This document shows positions 12,604 through 24,293 of a stretch of 64,000 bases of DNA, piece after piece (within the stretch, counting starts at the first letter, position 1; each line of letters starts with the position of its first letter). Where the stretch lies: assembly GCA_013399695.1 (NCBI GenBank), contig VXAU01001099.1, forward strand, positions 496,001-560,000, in the 5' to 3' direction. The translations under genes were made by a program, and so were the position numbers. Below the pieces are notes generated by a model that searched no databases, was not told the DNA's origin, and saw nothing but the letters and a program-made list of their open reading frames with translations. Source of the DNA: Formicarius rufipectus (lineage: Eukaryota; Chordata; Aves; Passeriformes; Formicariidae).

Positions 12604-15600
12604 AGGCGTAATTTAAAAATCCATAGGCACAATATGCAGGATTGAAGAGGATAATGCTTTTATATGCATACAACTTTCAAAAGCACAAGTATGATGCCAG
12701 GACCTGAGTCAACTGGTCAGAGGTAAGAACAACTTCTGTGATATAAATAAGTTCTTTGAGTGGGACCTGCTTCTTCAAATATTATCTTCAATGTGCTACT
12801 GAGCATCTCATTTTATAGGAGGTCATTTGCATGAATATAGAATTGTAGCTTCCGCATTGACATATGGTGGTACCCAACATCTGTCATAACTTTACCTCCT
12901 CCACAGACCCCTTGCCCTCTGAGGCTCCAAGAATTGGAAGATCTTTCTGTTTGGTCAGCACTGATCTGGGCGGGTGAAACCAGGAAGGGGTAGCCTGGAG
13001 TCTCCTTTTGCAGACCTGACACCAGTCTGTTGGGTAACTCTAAAGGAACATTTTACTGTCACAGTTCTGGTGTCCAAATCAAAACATACTGTTTCTTCTA
13101 TTTATATGACCTTCTTTTCAGACTGACAGTGCAGTGTGTTGGGGTTAAAAGTGTCTGTTTACTGAAACCAACTGATTTTGCAGTCTAATACACCTGACTG
13201 TATTAGACCATAGCTGCCTATACAAGTTTACTTTTATATAAACCCTTTTAGTACACTCTGACTGTGAATAATCCTTGCAATATTTTAATTCCTTTTCTGT
13301 TAAATATTTAACACAGGAAGTCTGAAATACAATAAACAGTCTTCTCATTGTCACTTTTATTTACTAATAATTTACCTAGTTATTTTGTGGATATAGAAAA
13401 GAGGAAAAACATGGATAAAAGAAGATACATGAGTAGTAGCTTGAAGAACAGTTACAAAAGGTGAATATTAAAGCATACATAAACTGTTCCAATACAGTTT
13501 CATAAAAAGTGGAAAGGGACTTGGGATTATGGTAAAGAATATTACTGCTCATCTTCTAAGTGAAAATGCCCACTCCCATTCATCCAGGAGCCTAGCCTTT
13601 ATTTAACCAATCAGTTATCCAGTAGGGACCTGCCTATGTCTTACTATATTCTGCCAGACTCAGTAAGATACCTTGAAAATACTCCAATGAGAGACAAGGA
13701 ATCCCACTCACTTTTAGTGCTACAAAGGACATTGATATTCATAGTCCAGTAACTTTATGGCAAGAATAAACCTCTTGGAGAAAGAAAGAGTATCATATCA
13801 GAGCCTTATTTTCATTGAAATAATTTCAATTCCAAAGGGTAAAAAGTAAAAGGATATAAAATTTAACAAATTATTACATTTGGGACAAAAGACAGAGAAT
13901 ATACATGACTGAAATAACTGTCTTGAAAGAATGTCACAGAAGCATGCATAGAGTAAACCCAAAGGAGACATTCAGGAGTTAACAAAGGTCAGGTAGTTAA
14001 CTTAAACATTCTTTGCATATAATGCTATGTTTAATAGTCTCGAGTTTTGGAGCCTGACATCTCACCAGCCCTCTAAACAACTGTCACTGTCATATTACAC
14101 TTGAGTAAAAAGGGGTACAGATCTGAGAAAAGCACCACTGTTATACGCCTGACTGTGCTGAGAGCTGCTCCACCTAATTTCCAGATGTACTGAGTCCCTG
14201 TTTCCATCTAAGCCAAAGCAGAGATCTGCAGATGCTGAAGCTGACAAAATGAAAGCTTTGTCTCTGCTCCTGCTGAACTGCCACAAGACATCTCAATGTC
14301 CTGATCCCAACTCCTTCCTCAACCACCATTAGAGCCTCCCTTCCAGAACTTAACAGTTATAGCTTGTGTGTAGTGTATTTCATAAATAAAAGCCAATTTA
14401 CTCATGTTTCTAAGGTAATTTTAGACTATTACGGCAGCAGTAAGGGTGATTTAAATGGATATTACATTTTCACCCTCTTTAGAGGTATTCCCAATTGCCT
14501 GAGTGGCATCAAGGGGCCTGAGTGTAACTGCGAAGCAGATTCCAAGGTTTCACTTGGGCAGGGGGTAACCTCTGCCATCCTGGATCTACACATTAGAATA
14601 TTCATAGATCTGAAAATCATAAACACTTGCCTCCAAGAGCAAATCACACATGAAAATCTGGGACTGGTCAGGAGAGGGTTAGAGTCACTTCAGTAGTCCC
14701 ATCTCCCTGCTGCAACTTCACTCAGAGTAGGTCGGTTCAGGCAGTTACTATTCCAGCTGTTCCTCCCAGGGTTTAGGATACTCATCCCTTGCCAGCTTGA
14801 ATGCCAGTCACATAACAAAACCAAGAGAAATTACTGCAAACTCCATATTGAAAATAAAAATGTTGGGATTTTTCCCCCTCTCATAGTTTCATTTGACAGT
14901 ACTTGAAAGCATAGCTACTTTGGAATTTGCAAGGCTTCAGAGTGGTCTGGGTCATTTGGTCAAATGTACATATTCAACCACATGACATTAACTTTCTTTT
15001 GTTCTGCCACAGGCTACTGACTCGCCAATAAGCTTACTCATCACTTCCAGTGCTTCAGTGCCTGATAACTCTTGAATAATTCAAACATCCCCATTTGTCT
15101 AGGATGATGTTTGTCTGGATAAGTTTTCTGAAAGCCCTGAAAGGACTCAGGAGTCAAAGTCATACTGAGAAGACATAGGGCCTAAGTCCCTCAAATCTTT
15201 AAATGTTTTCAAAAAGTCCCCACATCAGGTACGTTTTAATAGAAAATGGGTTTACATCTCATGATTTGGTCAGTAACCCTAGAAAACTTTGACACTTTCT
15301 GGCTTTAATGTTCAGATGTACTGGCCATATTCCATTGAAAAAGTCCAGTGAAGAGCAATACATGTGCCAAGACAGAATGCAAAAGACAAAATTCTAATGC
15401 ATTTCTGCACCAAGTGTTCTTGTTCATACATGGCATTTCTTATTTCCTTTTCTTGGTGGCCTAGTGGATCACAGTATGGAAAAAATAGCAAGGAATGGCT
15501 ATTGCACAGTCTTGCCAAATGGAAGTCAAAGTACACTTTAAGTCTCAACAACATGATTACTCAAACACTGAATAGGCAAGTGCAGCACTGAATGCCAAAT

Positions 15601-15707
15601 AAAGGGACATAAACAAGAGTGATAGCCATTCTCATGAGTTGAATATTATGAAGTTGATAAAGTTGCAGACACAAAAATAAATCAGTGAAGATTTCTATAC
15701 TATTGTC

Positions 15708-15765
15708 ACAAAAAAACTCCAAACAAACAAACACCAAAACAAATTAAACAAAACAAAAAAACCAC
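15708..15765 (+). repeat. (AAAC)n low-complexity tract
   Basis: Repeated CAAA units lying about 50-110 nt below exon G's donor in the transcript, where it reads as U/G-rich. Confidence 0.88.
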
Positions 15766-15816
15766 CTGAATATAGTTTCACTGGCCTTACTTTGGTAAAA
15801 AATCACAACTACTTAC

Positions 15817-16041
15817 CGTTCTTGGAGAGGATCACAGCCAAATATTCATGAAAGTAGGTGTTGATGTAGAGTAGAAGACTTGGGGTATGTGCTGTGACAA
15901 AGCTAAATGCAATACTCTCCTTGGACATGACAGCATCTGCATAAATGGCAGAGCTTGAGGTGCTTGCATTTTTTGTGACAGGATAAGGTTCTTGGAAAAT
16001 ATAGGTAACAGAAGTGCCGGCTTCAAATAATGCAGAAACCT
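15817..16041 (-). CDS. CNTNAP5: CNTNAP5 exon G: start of fourth laminin-G domain
   Basis: This 225-nt exon has phase 1 at both ends, with acceptor tgctttcag/AGGTTTCT and donor AAGAACG/gtaagt. It encodes VSALFEAGTSVTYIFQEPYP, VTKNASTSSSAIYADAVMSK and ESIAFSFVTAHTPSLLLYIN, ending in YLAVILSKNG. This is the linker and first half of the LamG4 domain, with one N-glycosylation sequon (KNAST). The IAFSFVT..PSLLLYI pattern is the LamG core strand pair. The QEPYPVTKN linker is the strongest single support for the CNTNAP5 call. Confidence 0.95.
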
Positions 16042-17954
16042 CTGAAAGCAAAGATAAACCAAAGGAATAATTTCACCTACTGCATTTTCAGACCTCCTAG
16101 GCAGGAATGGACATGTATTAACTGCCTCAGAAGCAGAACACTGCAAAACACCCCAACCCAACTGACATTATCATTCCTTCATTTAGATATGCAGTCTGTT
16201 TGTCTGGTACAGGTAAGGACAGCATACAGAGACATTAATTCAACTATTTTAGTGCTAAAATCAGAGCTTCACAAGATGGAACAGCCCAAAATGTCTGTCA
16301 GCCAGAAAAATGCTTGATTCACCATCTTCTGACAGCTGACCTGTAAGGAAATATTCTCTGCCTTCCCCACATAGGAAAGACAATATATTTGTTCTTTCCA
16401 GTCTTTTTAAGCAAATTCATTATTAAAGCAACACATTGACCAAAGGCAGCCAGTAAGGGAAGCTATCTTTGATAGCATCAGGTGAAGAGAAACCAACCTA
16501 TACATTCTCAGATCCCAAGAGCTCATGCTTCTGTTTTTAATAAACACAACATAGCCTGGCCATGAATGACACAGAGAGGAAAACAGAAGGTTTTTTTCCA
16601 GTAAAGTCAGGATGGTAACTCTCCAGTAAAGCAGCCTCAGCTCTACAGCAGCATCTCCTAATGGGGCAGTATGTGAGTATTTGATATTTCTATTGTGACA
16701 TCTGTGCCAAATCCTCAGCTCATGTAAGTGAATATAGTTCGTGGACTGCAGTACAACTGTCCTGGCTCTGACCAGGGTTAATTTTTCCAGTAGCCAGGAG
16801 GGGGCAAGCCCAGGACCTGGAGATTATTCTGCATCACCTCACATCATTTTCCAGTGATGGTGGAAGAGGTCCCTTCCCGGTTCGTGTAGCATGGGGAAGG
16901 GAGTGGTCAGTATTGTGGATGTAGGGAAGGGAACTTTCCATGTAAATTGTTCACCTATTCCTTGTACCCTCTATTTTTCCTATTACTTTTTTGGTTTTAA
17001 TCTCATTGTTGTTTCCAGTAATGTTACCTCAACCAGCAATCTTTACTTTTTTTGCCTCCAATTCTCCTCTCCAGTCCACTGCAGGGGAGGGGGAGTGGGA
17101 GGGGAAACTGAGCAAGTAGCATATGGTTTGGAGTTGTTTCAGTGGGAACAGTAAATTGGTGATCGCCACTCCTAAACGACAACAACAACTAAGCCAATTT
17201 ACAGCAGCTGATGATGCAGCCCACTCAGCAAACCTGTCACATTTGTGAGATGAGGGGCAACCATGGCAATTAAAATTCACACTGCACATTACTTTTACTG
17301 AGCAGGAATTTTGTTAGATCCAAAAGTCATGCTCTCTAAATTAGAGGCTCCTTATTTGCCTTGTTCATTTTTCTGGCATTGACAGCTTCGCCTACAAGCC
17401 ACCAGAAAGGTTCAGTTAGGACACATTCACCAAAGACTGAACCACGTAAATCGGTTTTCTCCTGAACGCTTCATGTTTATTTCAAAAATTTCTTAACGTT
17501 TGGATGGGTTGTCACGGGAATGGCAAACGGACATAAAAAGACTACCTCTTTTTGTCACACCATTGCTCTAAAACTTTGTAAAGAAAAGCTCTCAAGAGTT
17601 TGTTAAGGTGGACAAAATGGGATGAGGTTTAAGAACAAGAAAAATAAATGTTCAAACATGGGCAAACACCTGTATGAAAAATTTCAGACCTAGTTGTCAG
17701 TGTCAGGGACAAGTTATATATGGTGGGATACAGATGTAAGCTTTACTAGTACAATATAATTTCAATTTCTAAGACCAACACTGAAGTAAAAAAAAAAAGG
17801 TCTTATAGCCTGCTTACAATAAAGACTTAGTAATGCTGGTGGGACAGCTGATAATAGAATGTCTAGTAACATGGGGGACACTAAGCTGACATGGCTGAAA
17901 TGGTGCTGTAATTCAGAGCCCACTGAAGACTTAGGATCAAAGCTTGCTGCCTAC
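16042..17954 (-). other. 1.9 kb intron between exons F and G, with solo LTR
   Basis: The intron is bounded by donor gtaggc and acceptor tttcag. About a fifth of it is a 424-bp solo LTR (16758-17181). The flanking sequence shows nothing else I can identify. Confidence 0.9.
16758..17181 (+). mobile_element. Solo LTR of an endogenous retrovirus (ERVL-like), with 5-bp TSD
   Basis: The 424-bp element begins TGTCCTGGCTCTGACC and ends CCTAAACGACA. The termini give a perfect 4-bp inverted repeat (TGTC/GACA) within the canonical TG...CA. It is flanked directly by ACAAC (16753-16757) and ACAAC (17182-17186), a 5-bp target-site duplication. The opening (TGTCCTGG...GGTTAATTTT) resembles avian ERVL LTRs, giving plus orientation, antisense to the host gene. 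No internal viral sequence is present, so this is a recombination product. Short open frames inside it are not genes. Confidence 0.82.
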
Positions 17955-18194
17955 CTTCCTTGCAGAAAGGTCCTTCATAGGCTGAATTGGTACAATCACA
18001 GAAGTAACCAGTATACTTCTCCATGCATTTTCCTCCATTATGGCACAGGTTACCATAACTGCTGCAATGTCCTGGACATCCAGGTTTAACACCAGGTGTC
18101 ATTTTAGCTCTCTCTTCAAGGTCAACTTTCTGCCCATTTAAATGCAGAGATCGAATGCATCCCAGAAAGCCCTTCAGTCTGGAAGCTGTTCCCC
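17955..18194 (-). CDS. CNTNAP5: CNTNAP5 exon F: end of LamG3 plus second EGF-like domain
   Basis: This 240-nt exon has phase 1 at both ends, with acceptor gctttttcag/GGGGAACA and donor AAGGAAG/gtaggc. It encodes GTASRLKGFLGCIRSLHLNG, then QKVDLEERAKMTPGVKPGC, closing LamG3 with its usual cysteine pair. The complete EGF-like module follows, with six cysteines (GHC, NLC, GKC, FC-DC, FC) and the NGGKC and CDCTNSAYEGPFC segments. The LNGQKVDLEERAKMTPGV run is one of the stretches that points to CNTNAP5 rather than CNTNAP2, 3 or 4. A solo LTR lies in the following intron. Confidence 0.96.
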
Positions 18195-18271
18195 CTGAAA
18201 AAGCGAGAAAAAAGGACATTCACTCGTTGAGAGCACAGCAATCAAAGCCATGAAGTTCAATCCACTAATTT

Positions 18272-18344
18272 AAAAAAAACACAAAAAACACAAAAACCAA
18301 CCAACCAAACAAAAAAACAACAAAAAAAAAACCAAAACAAAAAC
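18272..18344 (+). repeat. (CAAA)n/(CCAA)n low-complexity tract
   Basis: 73 bp of A and C only, with CAAA, CCAA and long A-runs. In the transcript it is U/G-rich and sits about 80-150 nt above exon F's acceptor. Confidence 0.92.
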
Positions 18345-19480
18345 ATATCAATGTGTAAAATGACAAAAGATGACAGATGGACAGCCCTGGGAACTAATGG
18401 TCTCTCTATATATTGATGAAAGGACTAGAAAGCTGTATGTGACACTTTCTTGTTGTAATTCTTTTCTTTTTTGTGTTATCTACTGCCCTGTCTGGCATTT
18501 AAACTGCAAATTCATTTGGGAGAAAGATTAGCCCCTTTATTGTATGTCTGCATATGACTTAATACATGAGAAACTCAAACCAAAAATGTTGAATTTTTTT
18601 TTTCCTATCTGTTGCTATAGTACAGAGTATAAGTAACACCCTGTTCCCAACTCCAGGTGAATTACACGTGCTGATGAGGCCAGATAGCAGGGATGATTCA
18701 TGTTCAGCACCGGGTCCGCTGGCTGAAGGGAAATTACTTGAGTCAGAATTTATGCATGACTGCCCAATCTGATGTGTTGCATGTAAATTGTTGCAGCAAG
18801 AAACATGAGTTTAGGTCACAGATGTGTTATTTATTACAATTGTTAAACATAATTGCATTTCTTCCTGAAGACTAGACCTGTATGGATCTATGCAAGAGGG
18901 CAGTTCAGTCCCTGCAAGCTAACTAGCTTTGCATCTGTTCAATGAAATTGCTAACAGTGTTACAATGAAGGTGCTTTTTCCATAAGAGGTGGTCTCTGAG
19001 AATGACAGTAATGATGATTGTTAAAGTACTTTATGAAAATATATCCATTTTTCTTATCATAGGCTCTGTTTGGCAGTTGCCAATGTTTTGCTTTTGAAGA
19101 TACTGCAATTTTGATTACTGCAAGAAAATCTAATTCTGGTTCAGAAGTTATCAGCATTTGCAGACTCTGAAATGCTAGCATAAATGGTGATTCTCCTGCA
19201 AAAGCAGCATGAAAGAAGTTATTATTCTTCTGTAGAAGTTGGTTCTATATCAAAGTGTATGAGATAAGAGATTACATAATTTGATAAGCCCTTGAAGAAG
19301 AGCATCTGGGTTTTTTCATAAATTAATTAAAACAAGACTTCTGCAAACTAAGAGAATGCAACAACAGTCTGAAAAGCAACCTCATCCAAACCCTAGTCTT
19401 CTGCTACACCATTCTAGGATACTTTTCTTTCTGGAACACTACCAGCAGAAATACTGGATTTGAATTAGAGATAGTATATG

Positions 19481-19520
19481 TGCGACACATTTATTTTATG
19501 TGAGACACATTTATTTCATG
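19481..19520. repeat. 20-bp tandem duplication, two copies
   Basis: TGCGACACATTTATTTTATG followed directly by TGAGACACATTTATTTCATG. There are two mismatches. Confidence 0.9.
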
Positions 19521-22500
19521 CTAATTTTATGATGTCTTCCTCAGAGAAATAAATATTTTCAAATTCCTCTTTACTAATTTTTAGCTATGCTTTTCAGGAG
19601 AGCAAATGTTAGCTCTCTTATTTTAAAGGCCCTCTGAGGACAAGAATCAGGCCTTCTGCATTTGCTGCACTGTGCGCACACAATCCTTTTGTTTGGAGAT
19701 TCCGTTCTAAAACAAAACATCCCACACAGAATTTTCAGTAATGCCCATGTAAGTAGAAATGTGATTTTTCCCTTTAGGGCTTTGGTTACTTTGTTTTCTT
19801 TTGCACAGGAGATAACCAGAAATATTTCAAGGATAAACGATAGTTTGCTTTGCCTCTTCTCTGCACACATGCAAATCCCAGCTGTAACATATAAAGAATG
19901 AGTAAAAACTATTGCTAACTGTTTCACAGATGTCATATTTATTGCACTACCTGTATTCTTATTGCTCTCTAAAGCATTTGGAAAGCCATGTAAAGTTTCT
20001 TCACGATTCTCCTCTTTTATTGTCTGGAGAGTATAGAGACTAACCCTGACTATCTATATGATCCTAGATGCACACAGTATTGATTAAGCAAATCTGTTTA
20101 CTGTTTTGTGCAGTTTTCTTCAATTGACTATACCTTATCTTCATATACATTCCTGCAAAGCAGAGAAAAACCAGAAACAAAAACCCCAAAACTCTTCCCC
20201 AAACCAGAATTTGCAGATTCTTCTTACTCAAACAGGCCTGATGGACTAGACAAGTTAATGGATGAGACCTAAATGTTTTATTCAGGAAAACAGATTTTAG
20301 GATAACCATAAACAGGAAGGTTAAGGGTGTACTTTGCTGAGTGGAGTTGACAGTCAAATGAGCCATGCTGTTTTCAGCAAGGTGTTTATGCAGCTGGATT
20401 TTACTAAGGAGCCTTTGGGCAAAGAAGAGAGAATCTAATAGGAGGGAGCAAGAAACTCGTAACTGAGCACTACTAGTGTAGTTTGGCGATGCATGTGGTT
20501 GAACAATTAACATTCTAGCAGCAAGTGGAGGATTTGCGTTAGGGAAAAAAAAGTCATTTTTGTTGGTAAGAACTGGATGAGGGAGGCTGAAGTGGTGTGA
20601 ATTAGTAGTAGGAGCATCCTTGCTTTATGTAACTGATACAAAGAAAAGGAAAGGACACAGAAGTATAAGAATCATAACCAGGAGCAGGAGAACTTGCTGG
20701 GATATTCCTCAGAAGACCCCCAAGTCACAAGTGTTAGTCTAAAAGTGAAAGATGTACAAAGCAGATAGGATACACAAAGAGTTAGGCCTTAATTTCTCCT
20801 CTTGGTCCCCAAAATATTCCAAGGTGTCTACAGGTGCCTTTAAAACCAACAACAGCAAACAAAGTATGCCTCTTATTTTTCTGTCCTTTCTCTCTGCCTT
20901 CAAAGGAAGGTTCTCAGACGTTGACACTCCCTGGGGTATGTTGCCTTCGGACTGCCCACAACACCCAGAGTAGGTAGAACAGAGGTTCACCCAAGCATTC
21001 ATTCTGTGATCACTTGCTCCCAAGACAAAGCCAGGAACACAACCACCTTGCTACTCTCCATAACAGACCAAATGAATAGCACAAAAGCTTCTGATCAAAG
21101 CTTTATGCATCAAATTAGTTTCTCAGGATTTGTATTTTATTTCTCTGATATTACGACTGAGTTCAAATCCTGTTCTCAAAGGGGCCTGCAAGGACTGTCT
21201 TTCCTTACCCTATGATGGAGCTTTAGGGTCCGGCCTTTGGCACTACACGAGGCAGAACTTCATCTCAAACTACACCATGAGAGGAGATGAATGATGACAT
21301 ATCTCCTCCTGGACCACAGGGATATACCAGGGGACAGCTGCACTATACAAAATGATGTTGCACATTTTGAGTGCTGAAAACAATTGCCCATTGAAAAGAA
21401 TGATTTTTGCCTACCCCTTCTTAGCAAGTAATGTGCCAAATTGCCTTGTTACTGGGCAGTTTGGTGCAGTGGATATTACCTAGTCTGCACATTTTTTGGT
21501 GGGTTTGCTCCTTCTACTATACTTTTTTTTTTTTTCATAAAATTAACAGAAGAAACAAAGCCAAGTGTAAGGATAGCCATGCTGTGACTGAGGATTATAA
21601 TGCACCCTGCAGCACTTAAATACCCAAGACCCACTAAAAGAGAGAAATGGTTTTCTAAGTCCTTTAGGCTGCGTTAAAACCAAGCTTGTTTGAGTGTACT
21701 GGCAAAGCAAAGTCATTTGTCCCTCCCACTTCCCACACACAGAAAGCTACCTCAGAAGCCACACAGAGTAATTAAGACTGGGAACCCCTTAATCACCGTC
21801 AGTAGGCAGAATGCTGCAGCGACAAATATGTTGTGGATTATAGGGAGAGTAGGGAGTAATATTATGTGCTGTTGCTTCTTTCCCTTTTACAATGTTGTTT
21901 ATGTATTTATTTTTCAGATGGGATAAAATTCACTCTTCATGGTTGAGGTATTAAATCAGTAGCTTTTTATTAGAGATTGGAGGGAGACCTTCAGTAGAGA
22001 CAAACTATGTCACATCTGTGTGTTGTTGGACTTCTGCCACCTTTCCCTGGCGCACCCGAGGACAAATAGTAAGTGTCAGAATCAGGAGGCTGCGCAGGTT
22101 TCCAACTCTTCTACAGCTCTTAGGAAAACTCAGAAAGTCAGGCAATTTTGGCCTTCCATATGGTAGAGTTAAGGGCTAAAAAAGCACTCCCAAAAACATT
22201 TGTTCTTCTGTCCCTTTTGCTATGGTTCAGTAAAAGTGTGGATGGACAACAGAATGCAATCTATTTATTGCACAGTGAGAACTGTTCACCTCTTGGCTGA
22301 AATAAATACCTATATTCCAGAGATTTCTGTAAATATTCAGTACAGTCAGAGTACCATCAGTTGGAATTCACAGCTGAAATCAACTGGTCCAGCCTGTTCC
22401 TTAAAGCACAGCTACAATTCAGATGAGGCACAGATTCACTTCACCAAAGTCAACATGACCTTTTCTGCACAGCTGCTGCCCATCCACTCAACCCCCAGCT

Positions 22501-24074
22501 TCTACAGATGCACGATGCTATTCTGCCACAGGTGCAGAGCTTTGAATTTGTCTTTGTTGACAAGGGCTCCTGTTGGCACATTCTCTTGTGAGGTCCTTAA
22601 ATATCACAGATTTCCATACAATTCATCAATTATGTCACTTTAAAACCACCATAAAGTTCATTCAGGTAACCTGTTTACTTTGCTGAGGCTGAGAAGCAAG
22701 CTTACAGGCAGATACTACTTTCCAGATGTGAGATGGTAAGCAGTTGGTATATATGACATATCTAATAGATGACTTAAAAGAAATCCTTCATATTTAGCCC
22801 TTTAGAAAGATATTATCAGCATATTGCAGAAGTCTATCCAGTCATTAAATCTCTAATTTTTCTAACTGGAAATAGTAACTTGGCTAGATTTCTCTGACAT
22901 TTCTAAGGCGTATAGCAGCCCAATTTTACTGCCTTCAGGCCTGGCCTCCCACAGAATATGCTCTTAGGATCAAAGTAGCATTTAAAAAACAAGTGATTAG
23001 CAGCATGCTTCATACCAGAAAACAGAAACCTTGCACTGTGACAGTCTTAAGCTTCCCTTCTGTGAGTTCCTCAGTGAGCTTCTCTCCAGCTGAGTCTAGC
23101 AGAGATCATTTTGGGTATAAATCAACAGCTATGTGGGAAAGACTCCTGACATTGATGCCACTGTATCTATTTATTAACAGATTAATTCTTTGCATTCAGA
23201 GTCCAGTAATTACTGCACACATACACAATAAAAAGCTCAAATAAATGCCCCCAAATCTACTTAAATCAAAGGATGTGAATACACAAGGAAATTTCATTAA
23301 AATGAATTGACAGATTGAGGTTTTCTACAGCTAAGTGAGAGAGTCCATTTTAAGGAAGGAATCAGTAGTTACCTGAATGGCCCTGCATAAGAAGCATATT
23401 ACAACCCACTCTATCACTGAGCAGATTACTCAGAAAGACAGTGTCTGAATATAGAAAAGAGAGAATTCCCTTTGTAATCCATGATCATATTATCAAACAA
23501 AAGCTAGTTCCAATCTAGGTTTCTTTTGCATGGGCAATAGGGAAACAAAATATATGCAGATTTTTTTTTTCTCTTTGAATTCATTTTTTGTCCTTTGAAA
23601 GACCACTTTCAGGTAAAATACCTGGATTTGCTTTGACTCCATTTGTAGTTCTCTCAGTCATGGACTCAATAGCCAAATAAGGGTTTTGGTAGGCACATTT
23701 GAAGACACAGACTTTAAAGACCATACGCTCATCAGGCTTTGCCCCAGAAATTTTTATGACGAATTTGTGACTTTTACATTGCATCTAAAAAAGGAGATCG
23801 CATTTTCTACAGCAAATTACACAGCCAGTACTGCACAAGAAGGAAGACTATTAATTCTTTGGCAATAAACACCTTTCAAGTACTTGACCTTAAAAACACC
23901 ATCAAGTACAGTATGGTTAAACTATGGTTAGCACTTTGAGTGTAAAGGCAGTTTTTTTGGGCTTACTTTGTATTGCCTATTCAGGAGTGGAAGAAGAGAA
24001 GGCAAAATTAGGCCACCACCTGCAACCTCAAAGGTGAGACAATAGTATTCATTATCAAGGTACATGGTCCCTAC

Positions 24075-24293
24075 CTACAAATAACTGGCTGTTGAGCTGC
24101 AAGCGAAAGTGCCCCTCATCAGGTGCCTCCAGGACCTTCTTGGGGAGGTTGTCCACCTGGAGAGAGGTTTGCTTGAGGTTCCTCTCTGCTCGGACGTAGT
24201 GCCACTGGTTGTCATTCAGGGGGTTGGGAGACTGCACTGTGGCTTCTGTGGGGCCATTCCCGACATCTATGGAGAAGGTGATCTCTTTAGGGG
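24075..24293 (-). CDS. CNTNAP5: CNTNAP5 exon E: third laminin-G domain, middle
   Basis: This 219-nt exon has phase 1 at both ends, with acceptor tctattccag/CCCCTAAAG and donor TTTGTAG/gtaggg. It encodes PKEITFSIDVGNGPTEATVQ, SPNPLNDNQWHYVRAERN, LKQTSLQVDNLPKKV and GHFRLQLNSQLFVG. The DVGNGP, DNQWHYVRAERN and LNSQLFVGG motifs are standard LamG3 signatures of Caspr proteins. It is GC-richer than the surrounding intron, as expected for coding sequence in this region. The gene continues after a 5.9 kb intron. Confidence 0.96.

Larger units (their letters stand above)
1231..15816 (-). other. 14.6 kb intron between exons G and H
   Basis: This intron holds two CR1 fragments (7174-7925 and 9117-9395), TA-rich sequence near 1950-2020, and A/C-rich tracts near 6.2, 8.5, 11.9 and 15.7 kb. 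It also contains the window's longest open frame, 229 codons on the plus strand at 3375-4064. I recognise no domain in that frame and treat it as non-coding. Confidence 0.85.
18195..24074 (-). other. 5.9 kb intron between exons E and F
   Basis: This intron contains an A/C-rich low-complexity tract just above exon F's acceptor (18272-18344) and a 20-bp tandem duplication at 19481-19520. The open frames of 147-149 codons around 20.1-20.5 kb (minus) and 22.2-22.6 kb (plus) resemble no known protein. The rest appears to be unique sequence. Confidence 0.85.

Noticed and set aside
16891..17289. Open frames of 86-87 codons on both strands
   Set aside because: They lie within or overlap the solo LTR (16758-17181) and have no recognisable protein similarity.
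20064..20513. 149-codon minus-strand open frame in gene-sense orientation
   Set aside because: It could have been an alternative exon, but the exon E/F junction is already in perfect phase and the translation has no LamG or EGF features.
22200..22643. 147-codon plus-strand open frame
   Set aside because: No recognisable motif, antisense to the gene and intronic.
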